From contig PNBP01000166.1 in NCBI GenBank assembly GCA_003136075.1, forward strand, positions 19,073 to 31,547: a stretch of 12,475 nt of DNA, in the 5' to 3' direction. The notes under the pieces were generated by a model that had not been told where the DNA came from, did no database searches, and saw nothing but the letters and a program-made list of their open reading frames with translations. This document shows positions 6,649 to 12,475 of the stretch, in pieces. The stretch is from Methanoregula sp. (lineage in GTDB: Archaea > Halobacteriota > Methanomicrobia > Methanomicrobiales > Methanospirillaceae). Both the position numbers and the translations under genes were made by a program. The first letter of the stretch is position 1. Every line of letters starts with the position of its first letter.

Positions 6649-6680
6649 AAAACTTAACAGCTAGTACTCCAGAATAACTT
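6649..6680. terminator. Convergent gene junction with T-rich ends
   Basis: Thirty-two bases separate the TAA of the methyltransferase from the TAA of the transglutaminase-like gene on the other strand. The minus strand has T6 at its far end, and the plus strand reaches CTTTTAA at the junction. It probably serves as a shared two-way termination zone. It contains a CTAG (6661-6664) within CTAGTACT. Confidence 0.35.
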
Positions 6681-7787
6681 TTAAGATGGCACATTTGCTT
6701 TTAGATATTCATAGACACCTTTTCGATCATACTGGTGCCTGAGAATATAATTGTAAATCCCGGCGAACGTCTCATAGCGGGAATAAAGTTGCCGGTATGA
6801 GGCAAGTTCGGCATTATATTCAGATACAAGGGCATTGTGCACGGACACCTGTGCATTATAACCAGAAATGTTTCCTGAATTTTTCTGGATTTGCATCTGT
6901 GACTCAAGTGCGGTAATCCGGCTTTGCTTTGTATTCAGATCGGATTCAAGAGTTTTAACCTGTGGTTCGAGCCCGGATACCTGTTGGAAGGATTGGTTAC
7001 CCACGTCCTGGATGTACTGCACCTGCTTTCCACTATGGTATGTCTTGGTCCCATTTCCAATTGGAATTACCAGAGGATCAGAAGTAAGTGTGACACCTCC
7101 CCTGAGGGTATCAGGAGGCACACCAACAAACGATACATCGGTAGTTTCGATGTACGAATAGCCGGTATTTTTATACGGCATATCGTCAGACCCAATCCCA
7201 ACGGCCATGTGGGATTCAGGATCAAATGAAAGGAGAGCTACTTTGTATCCTTCGTGAGAGAGGAGTCCGGCAAGGAGCAGGCTCTTGTCATCACAGTCGC
7301 CGGATCCTTCAGCGACAACCTCGACAGGATACTTTGCCGGATTATCCGGCGTTGTTTCATACGTGATTGATTGAGTGTATACCGTCATTAATTCGAGATA
7401 TTCGTCATCGGAGAGCCCCTGCTGGTCCTTTATTTTCCGGAATTCTCCAATGAGATCTGTGTAGAACTGGTCCTGTGCAGGATCTGTAACCATCGCGCGA
7501 TAACTATCCGCCACCCATACATTTTCAGAGATATTGCCATAGATGGAGACCGATTTGTCAGCGGTTTTTGCGCCTTGGTATACGGCAGCATTGACCGGAA
7601 CTGTAATCATTGCAGTTCCCCGTTCGAATGGAAATGCATGTGTGGCAATCAGTGGCTGGGCTTCTGAAGATCCCATTTTGATGTGGGGAACAACGACAGA
7701 ATTACGGGTAGAGATATATCCAGTAATGAGTGCGATGACCAGGAGGACAAGAACTGCATATATGAGCAATTTAAGAAATCGGTTCAC
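6681..7787 (-). CDS. Membrane-anchored transglutaminase-like protein with coiled-coil C-terminus
   Basis: This 368-residue protein starts with a single hydrophobic segment (about 4-24), which would anchor it in the membrane with the rest outside or be cleaved as a signal. A transglutaminase/protease-like core follows: the cysteine in GSGDCDDKSLL (C165), the histidine in ESHMAVGI (H193), and an acidic residue in YSYIETT (E214) as the probable third member. GDCDDKS after a YxxEV segment is typical of prokaryotic transglutaminase-like proteins, many of which are peptidases or amidases. Residues 270-335 alternate Leu, Glu, Gln and Tyr in a heptad-like pattern and probably form a coiled coil. The GTG start overlaps the HAD gene stop (GTGA), so translation is likely coupled. 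The substrate is unknown; S-layer or surface protein processing is a guess. Confidence 0.78.
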   Translation of the reverse strand: MNRFLKLLIYAVLVLLVIALITGYISTRNSVVVPHIKMGSSEAQPLIATHAFPFERGTAMITVPVNAAVYQGAKTADKSVSIYGNISENVWVADSYRAMVTDPAQDQFYTDLIGEFRKIKDQQGLSDDEYLELMTVYTQSITYETTPDNPAKYPVEVVAEGSGDCDDKSLLLAGLLSHEGYKVALLSFDPESHMAVGIGSDDMPYKNTGYSYIETTDVSFVGVPPDTLRGGVTLTSDPLVIPIGNGTKTYHSGKQVQYIQDVGNQSFQQVSGLEPQVKTLESDLNTKQSRITALESQMQIQKNSGNISGYNAQVSVHNALVSEYNAELASYRQLYSRYETFAGIYNYILRHQYDRKGVYEYLKANVPS

Positions 7788-8572
7788 GGTATTATTCCAT
7801 CCAAAATAATATTTCTGAGGTCTGCGATCGAATTAATAATATATTCTGGTTTAATCTCAACATGGCTTATGTTCTCTTCACTGAATTTACCTGTGCGGAC
7901 AAGGATCCCTTTCATACCGGCTGATTGTGCACCGCCAATATCGGTAATAATATCATCACCAATTATTGCTGTTTCCTGTGCGCTTAATCCCATATCGTTA
8001 AGGGTGAGTTCAAAAAATGTTAACGAGGGTTTCCCCATGATCAACGGGGTCTTGCCCGTAGCAAATTCCAGCGCTTCTACAAATGGTCCAGCCGATAGTG
8101 ATAGCCCGTCCGGTGCCATCCAAAACCGGTCTTTTTCAAGGGCGATTAGTTCTGCTCCACTTTTGAGGTGACGGAATGCACGGTTCAGGCTTGCATACGT
8201 TAATTTGTCACCGGCATCGCCAATAACAACATAGTCCACATCAGAAGAACAATTGCAGGAACATGTTTGTTCAAAATCCTTATGCACATCGCCCGTTGTA
8301 AGAAGATAAACCCGGTTTCTCCCCGATTGTTTCATGTAGGTGACTGCAGCAAGAGGAGGAGTGAAGATATATTCAACCGGGATGTCAATGCCCATGCCAG
8401 ATAAGCGCTGGGCAATGGTTTCACGGCACTTTCGCGTCGTGTTGGACACAAAACGGAACGGGATTTTTTTTTCTTTGAGGAATTCAATTGTTTCTTGTGC
8501 CCCGGAAATAACATTTCCCCCCACATAGAGCACCCCGTCGAGATCGATAAGAAAACCCTTGATGACCATCAT
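7784..8572 (-). CDS. HAD superfamily IIA hydrolase (NagD/HHD2-like phosphatase)
   Basis: This 262-residue haloacid dehalogenase-type phosphatase has nucleophile motif I DLDGVLY with D10 and D12, motif II SNTT at 43-46, the motif III lysine in GKPS (K181), and motif IV GDDIITD at 205-211. The large segment between motifs II and III is the C2-type cap of the IIA subfamily, which includes NagD, phosphoglycolate phosphatase and p-nitrophenylphosphatase. The substrate is a small phosphorylated metabolite and cannot be named from sequence. The CSCNC cluster at 104-108 in the cap is odd. The ATG overlaps the stop of the broken amidotransferase (ATGA), and its own TGA overlaps the next start (GTGA). 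It is therefore the middle gene of a translationally coupled trio. A second ATG follows directly and could also be used. Confidence 0.88.
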   Translation of the reverse strand: MMVIKGFLIDLDGVLYVGGNVISGAQETIEFLKEKKIPFRFVSNTTRKCRETIAQRLSGMGIDIPVEYIFTPPLAAVTYMKQSGRNRVYLLTTGDVHKDFEQTCSCNCSSDVDYVVIGDAGDKLTYASLNRAFRHLKSGAELIALEKDRFWMAPDGLSLSAGPFVEALEFATGKTPLIMGKPSLTFFELTLNDMGLSAQETAIIGDDIITDIGGAQSAGMKGILVRTGKFSEENISHVEIKPEYIINSIADLRNIILDGIIP

Positions 8573-9225
8573 AAGCCCCAGTGATGAAGAAATGCATCAA
8601 TCATTTCTGCACAGCGCTGTTGGTTCTGCCCGAGATACTTTTCCGATTCCTGTCGTACCTGCGTACGCTCTGAAGCGTTCAGATCCTTTGCCCATTGGGT
8701 AATGATCGGCATGGTTACTTCAGGATGGAACTATACTCCGACTGCGTGCCTGAAACGGAATGCCTGGTTCTTTACGTGTTCTCCATATGCAAGAAGGATT
8801 GCGCCCGCGGGAAGATTAAACGTCTCATGGTGCCAGTGAAAGACCGGGGATACACCGGTAAACCATGCCGATGGTGACGGTATACCATTCCATATGTCAC
8901 GCCAGCCCAGTTCAGCTTATGACGGGTAGACCCGTTCCCCAAATGACGCCGCAATCATCTGGGCACCCTGACAGATCGCGAGTACCGCATTATCCTGTAG
9001 TATAGTCTCGCGAACCAGTTCTTTTTCCGGTTTGAGGAAGGAGTACTCGCGTTCATCGTTAACACTCATCTGGCCGCCAAGAATAATGACGTGACGGGGT
9101 GGATCGCAGGGAAGGGCATCATCTTCAAAGAGCCGGAGAATTTTATGATGCTGGTCATGGGTTACCAGATAGTTCTCGATGGTTCCCGCCGGTTCATGTT
9201 CCCCGTGCTGGAAAATTGTAATCAT
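8569..9225 (-). pseudogene. Class I glutamine amidotransferase, interrupted by two in-frame stops
   Basis: The reading frame is 219 codons from the ATG at 9225 to the TGA at 8569-8571 with no frameshift, but it carries TAA at 8917-8919 (codon 103) and TAG at 8731-8733 (codon 165). Both sides match the GMP synthase-like GATase family: MITIFQHGEHEPAG at the start, the nucleophile cysteine in AICQGAQMIA (C85), FHWHHETFNLPAGA in the middle, and FHPEV with H167 and E169 of the triad. The TAG sits exactly where the family motif GVQFHPE has glutamine, so a single C-to-T change of CAG explains it. The TAA could likewise come from CAA. The intact gene would have transferred ammonia from glutamine to an unknown partner substrate. 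Its final TGA overlaps the HAD start. Sequencing error is possible but needs two events; pyrrolysine readthrough would not explain the TAA. Confidence 0.75.
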
Positions 9226-9325
9226 CTGAAAAAGAGTGTGGCGGATTCACACTTGAGATTTGTTATTACTTTCACCCTCCACGGTTGATGTTTATCCCCC
9301 CTAATCCAGACTGTTATTCCAGAAC
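9226..9325. promoter_or_regulatory. Divergent promoter region with an inverted repeat
   Basis: One hundred bases separate the divergent amidotransferase remnant and the exonuclease gene. AGTGTG (9235-9240) and CACACT (9248-9253) form an exact inverted repeat with a seven-base spacer, close to the minus-strand start. The plus-strand TGTTTATC at 9289-9296 is a candidate TATA element about 33 bases before the exonuclease ATG. I see no strong ribosome binding site for either gene, which suits short or absent leaders. Confidence 0.35.
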
Positions 9326-10408
9326 ATGGCCTCCATTCATGCCAACCGTATAGGAGAAATCTGGCAGCAGCGCATGGATTCGCTGCGGGAGTATGAGGTT
9401 ATACGGGACGGGAACGTATTTGGGACAAATCTCTTTAATAATGCTGTTCTCTCATCCGAGTACGATCAGGCACGAGAAAAACTTCGCCAGCTGGAAAAAC
9501 AGTATGCCGGCATTGAGTTCGATACCCTCTTTCCGGGTAAGGAAATTTTGAACGAGGGGGGTGTATGCATCTCTCTTGAAAGCCGATATCCTCTTGAGAT
9601 CGCAGTAATAGATGTTGAACGGCTTACCCGCGATATCCTTGCAGATCTCACTCTTGTACGCGGGATCGGAGAAATTACCCGGAGACGATTGAATACCCGG
9701 GGATACTCCACGATCGCAGATCTTGTACAAAACCCGAAGTTCCGGTCATCAGCCTGGCAGGTGCTTGAATGTTTGTCCGGTGGAAATTCTGCAGAAATTA
9801 TGGATATGATCGGCAGCAGGCACGCGAAATCCCATCCGTTTATTCTCGGAACTGCTGGTTTCCATGAACCGGAGGATTATGTTTTTCTTGATATCGAGAC
9901 GCTTGGTCTTTTTTCCCGTCCCATTATCTTGTTTGGTGTCGGCACGATCGAACACGGCAAACTGTGTATCCACCAGTACCTGCTGCGCGATATTGATGAA
10001 GAACAGGCAGCCCTGATTGCTACCATGGACCACCTATCCGGAGATCACCTGGCGCTTGTTACTTTTAACGGGAAATCATTTGACTATCCCTACCTTCAGG
10101 ACCGGCTCGCTTATTATGGGATGGGATCGACTTCCCTGATCACTCATTATGATGTGCTGCATTTCAGTCGCCGAAGATGGAAGGGAATGTTCCCATCATT
10201 ACGACTGTTCTCCCTTGAGCGGGAGATCTTGGGTGTCTGCCGCACCGATGATATTCCCGGGGCGATGGTGCCGGAATTCTATGAAACCTTTCTGAAGACA
10301 AAAAACTGCGGCCCTCTTGTTCCGATCGTGGAACACAACCGGCAGGATGTAGTTTCGCTCGCGCTTCTCTTCTTCCGGCTTTTAGGAGAGTCATATGGCT
10401 GTCGCTGA
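9326..10408 (+). CDS. DEDDh 3'-5' exonuclease with helix-hairpin-helix, YprB/MrfB-like
   Basis: This 360-residue protein has two visible parts. Residues 108-133 (LVRGIGEITRRRLNTRGYSTIADLV) are a helix-hairpin-helix DNA-binding motif. From about 183 an RNase H-like exonuclease domain (RNase_H_2 type) begins: DIETLG with D189 and E191 (Exo I), VTFNGKSFDYPYL with D253 (Exo II), and HNRQDV with H337 and D341 (Exo III), a complete DEDDh metal-binding set. The next gene starts inside it (14-base overlap) and encodes a YprA-type helicase. In Bacillus subtilis the pair YprA/YprB (MrfA/MrfB) forms a repair route specific for mitomycin-type DNA lesions, MrfB being the metal-dependent exonuclease. I infer that this protein cuts back DNA opened by its helicase partner. 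It is shorter than the bacterial protein and lacks an obvious TPR tail. Confidence 0.82.
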   Translation: MASIHANRIGEIWQQRMDSLREYEVIRDGNVFGTNLFNNAVLSSEYDQAREKLRQLEKQYAGIEFDTLFPGKEILNEGGVCISLESRYPLEIAVIDVERLTRDILADLTLVRGIGEITRRRLNTRGYSTIADLVQNPKFRSSAWQVLECLSGGNSAEIMDMIGSRHAKSHPFILGTAGFHEPEDYVFLDIETLGLFSRPIILFGVGTIEHGKLCIHQYLLRDIDEEQAALIATMDHLSGDHLALVTFNGKSFDYPYLQDRLAYYGMGSTSLITHYDVLHFSRRRWKGMFPSLRLFSLEREILGVCRTDDIPGAMVPEFYETFLKTKNCGPLVPIVEHNRQDVVSLALLFFRLLGESYGCR

Positions 10409-12475
10409 CATTGTCAGGCTCCTTGAAACAAATGTCCTGTACAGCAAAAGGGTTGTTTGCCGGCATCTTTCCGAACCGGGGGCACTCCGGTATGGAACGC
10501 TTTTAACGCCACTTCCGGATGTTCTTACCGCGTACCTTGACCAGAATAATATCCGGCTCTATACCCACCAGTGCGATGTCATTAATCATATCCGATCAGG
10601 AAAGAACGCAATTATTACGACGCCAACCGCGAGTGGCAAGACGCTCGCTTTTAACCTTCCGGTTTTTGAGAGAATACATACTGACCCGGACGCACGGGCA
10701 CTCTACCTCTACCCTACAAAAGCGCTTTCCAATGACCAGTTTGCAACGCTGTCGCAGGTAGCGCAGTTCACTGGTATTCCGGCAAAACCGGCAATCTATG
10801 ATGGGGATACGCATCAGTCGAAGCGTGCCGCTATCCGTGAACATTCACGAATTATCGTTTCAAATCCCCACGAACTTCACCAAGTATTATCATGGCATGC
10901 AAAGTGGAGCCCGTTTTTTTCAAACCTCCGGTTTGTTGTGATCGATGAAGCGCACCGGTACCGGGGGGTATTTGGATCAAATATTGCACTCTTGATACGA
11001 AGGTTGATCCGGCTCGCGCAGCATTATGGCGCAGACCCGCAGTTTATCCTGTCCACAGCTACACTTGCAAATCCAAAAGAGTTTGCTACACGACTGACAG
11101 GCAAACCTTTTGAGATTGTGAGTGACGACGGATCACCCCATGGCAGAAAACACTTTGTGCTCTATAACCCGTTTTATGACAGGATTGGAGAACGATCCAC
11201 GCACCAGGAAACAAAAGATCTTCTCGTATCCTGCGTGAAAGGTGATCTCCAGACCCTCTGTTTTACCGGTTCGCGCAAGATGACCGAGCTTGTTACGGTC
11301 TGGGCGCGGGAAGATGCACGGCGCACATCTACCCGGCTTGCCGAATCCATCTCCGCGTACCGTGCCGGGTACCTCCCGGAAGAACGGCGGGGGATTGAAC
11401 GGCAGCTCAAGGACGGGCTCCTGAAGGGCATCGTATCCACCAATGCGCTTGAACTCGGGATCGATATCGGATCTCTCGATGCAGTGATCATTTCAGGTTA
11501 CCCGGGCACGATGATGTCAATCTGGCAGCAGGCAGGACGGGCAGGGCGAAAAGGCGGGGATTCTCTCGCCGTGCTTGTTGCGCAGGCAAACCCTCTTGAT
11601 CAGTACTTCATGCACCACCCGGATCAGTTCTTTTCCCGATCAGATGAGCACGCAATAGTCGATACAGAAAACCCATATATTGTCTCTGGGCAGCTGCTCT
11701 GCGCTGCGGCTGAGCTGCCGATACGGGAAGAGGCGGACAGTGAATTTTTCGGAGATTCGATCTCTTTGCTTCTTGCAGATCTGGCGTCATCAAATCTCGT
11801 CAGGAATACGTCCCGCGGATGGGTATATACCGGGCGGGGCAGAGCTGCTGATGCAGTGAGGCTTGACGGGATATCTGCAGAGAGTTATCGGATTATGTGC
11901 CACGGCAGGCTCCTTGAAACCATGGACCGGGGGCAGGCATACCGCGAAGCGTACAAGGGTGCAATTATGCTTCACCAGGGAGAGACCTACCTTGTGAATG
12001 AAATGGATCTTGAAACGCACACCATCCGCGTAACAGAAACGGATGTGGATTATTACACCCAGCCGCTCAAGGACGTTAACCTTTCTGTTATCGGGACGTT
12101 CGAAACGCAGGATATTAATGGTGTGAAGTGTGCGTTTGGCGATGTGGAGGTGACCGAGCAGTACACCGGTTACAAACTCAAGCGCGGGGATACCATGATC
12201 GGTGTTGAATCTTTCTCACTCCCGCCTCTTACCTTCCGGACAAAAGCATTCTGGTTTGTTGTGCCGGATCCCGTTGAACAGGCTGTGATATCTGCCGGGC
12301 TCGATGTAGCCGGTGGTCTGCACGGTGCCGAACACGCGCTTATTGCGCTCATGCCCCTTCATGTCATGTGCGATCGGTGGGATATCGGCGGATTATCCTC
12401 TCCCGTATTTGGGGAAGATGGCGAGCCAATGATTTTTGTCTATGATGCGTATGAAGGTGGCATCGGACTTGCGGA
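10395..12475 (+). CDS. Superfamily-2 DEAH-type helicase, YprA/MrfA-like, cut by right window edge
   Basis: The frame is open from the ATG at 10395 to the window end (693 codons). GGAG lies seven bases before the start, inside the exonuclease gene. Helicase motifs appear in order: Walker A TPTASGKT (76-83), DEAH box VVIDEAH (181-187), motif III STAT (220-223), the STNALELGIDIG segment (348-359) and motif VI QQAGRAGRKG (378-387). The region after about 610 (HALIALMPLHVMCDRWDIGG, then VYDAYEGGIGLA at the edge) matches the start of the DUF1998 domain, whose four-cysteine Zn motif would lie beyond the window. This architecture identifies the YprA/MrfA group of Lhr-related 3'-5' helicases rather than Lhr itself. 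With the exonuclease it probably forms a DNA excision-repair unit. The missing C-terminus prevents a check of the Zn cysteines. Confidence 0.9.
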   Translation, partial: MAVADIVRLLETNVLYSKRVVCRHLSEPGALRYGTLLTPLPDVLTAYLDQNNIRLYTHQCDVINHIRSGKNAIITTPTASGKTLAFNLPVFERIHTDPDARALYLYPTKALSNDQFATLSQVAQFTGIPAKPAIYDGDTHQSKRAAIREHSRIIVSNPHELHQVLSWHAKWSPFFSNLRFVVIDEAHRYRGVFGSNIALLIRRLIRLAQHYGADPQFILSTATLANPKEFATRLTGKPFEIVSDDGSPHGRKHFVLYNPFYDRIGERSTHQETKDLLVSCVKGDLQTLCFTGSRKMTELVTVWAREDARRTSTRLAESISAYRAGYLPEERRGIERQLKDGLLKGIVSTNALELGIDIGSLDAVIISGYPGTMMSIWQQAGRAGRKGGDSLAVLVAQANPLDQYFMHHPDQFFSRSDEHAIVDTENPYIVSGQLLCAAAELPIREEADSEFFGDSISLLLADLASSNLVRNTSRGWVYTGRGRAADAVRLDGISAESYRIMCHGRLLETMDRGQAYREAYKGAIMLHQGETYLVNEMDLETHTIRVTETDVDYYTQPLKDVNLSVIGTFETQDINGVKCAFGDVEVTEQYTGYKLKRGDTMIGVESFSLPPLTFRTKAFWFVVPDPVEQAVISAGLDVAGGLHGAEHALIALMPLHVMCDRWDIGGLSSPVFGEDGEPMIFVYDAYEGGIGLA

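Noticed and set aside
8731..8733. TAG read as pyrrolysine in the amidotransferase
   Set aside because: The position is a conserved glutamine, a TAA also interrupts the same frame, and the cyclase gene in this window ends at TAG with another TAG close behind.
1..12475. Mobile elements, CRISPR arrays or toxin-antitoxin genes
   Set aside because: No transposase or integrase motifs, no regularly spaced direct repeats and no small paired genes of known toxin families were seen on either strand.

Overview
The window looks like a chromosomal segment of a methanogenic archaeon, most likely of the Methanomicrobiales or a close relative. The grounds are a two-gene SufC/SufB system, an archaeal-type phosphoglucosamine mutase next to a bifunctional-type sugar nucleotidylyltransferase, several archaeal uncharacterised families, GGAG/GGTGA-type ribosome binding sites and T-rich gene ends. 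This assignment is inferred from gene content, not from a marker gene. I saw no rRNA, tRNA, CRISPR array, insertion sequence or prophage gene.

Region 1 (1-1393, minus strand) makes activated amino sugar: glmM, followed by the first 39 codons of a sugar-1-phosphate nucleotidylyltransferase that runs off the left edge. Region 2 (1482-5204, minus strand) is a tightly packed run transcribed sufC > sufB > pcm > cyclase-family hydrolase > DUF364-like Cys-rich protein. It combines Fe-S cluster assembly, repair of isoaspartyl damage in proteins and two genes of unknown job. Gaps are 2-14 bases, and sufB overlaps sufC by 16 bases.

Region 3 (5205-5739) is a 535-base non-coding stretch rich in inverted repeats, including a perfect 14-bp palindrome and a hairpin followed by seven T. 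It leads into region 4, a solitary beta-class DNA methyltransferase (5740-6648, plus strand) with the TSPPY motif typical of N4-cytosine enzymes and no visible partner nuclease. CTAG occurs only four times in the window, and three of the four flank this gene.

Region 5 (6681-9225, minus strand) is a three-gene unit joined by ATGA and GTGA overlaps: a class I glutamine amidotransferase broken by two in-frame stop codons, a HAD-IIA phosphatase, and a membrane-anchored transglutaminase-like protein with a coiled-coil tail. Region 6 (9326-12475, plus strand) is divergent from it. It holds a DEDDh exonuclease with a helix-hairpin-helix (YprB/MrfB-like) overlapping by 14 bases a DEAH superfamily-2 helicase (YprA/MrfA-like), cut by the right edge. 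In Bacillus subtilis the homologous pair repairs mitomycin-type DNA damage, so this is a likely archaeal version of a little-studied excision repair pathway.

The observations most worth following are the doubly interrupted but otherwise intact amidotransferase, the archaeal exonuclease-helicase pair, and the structured intergenic region before the orphan methyltransferase.
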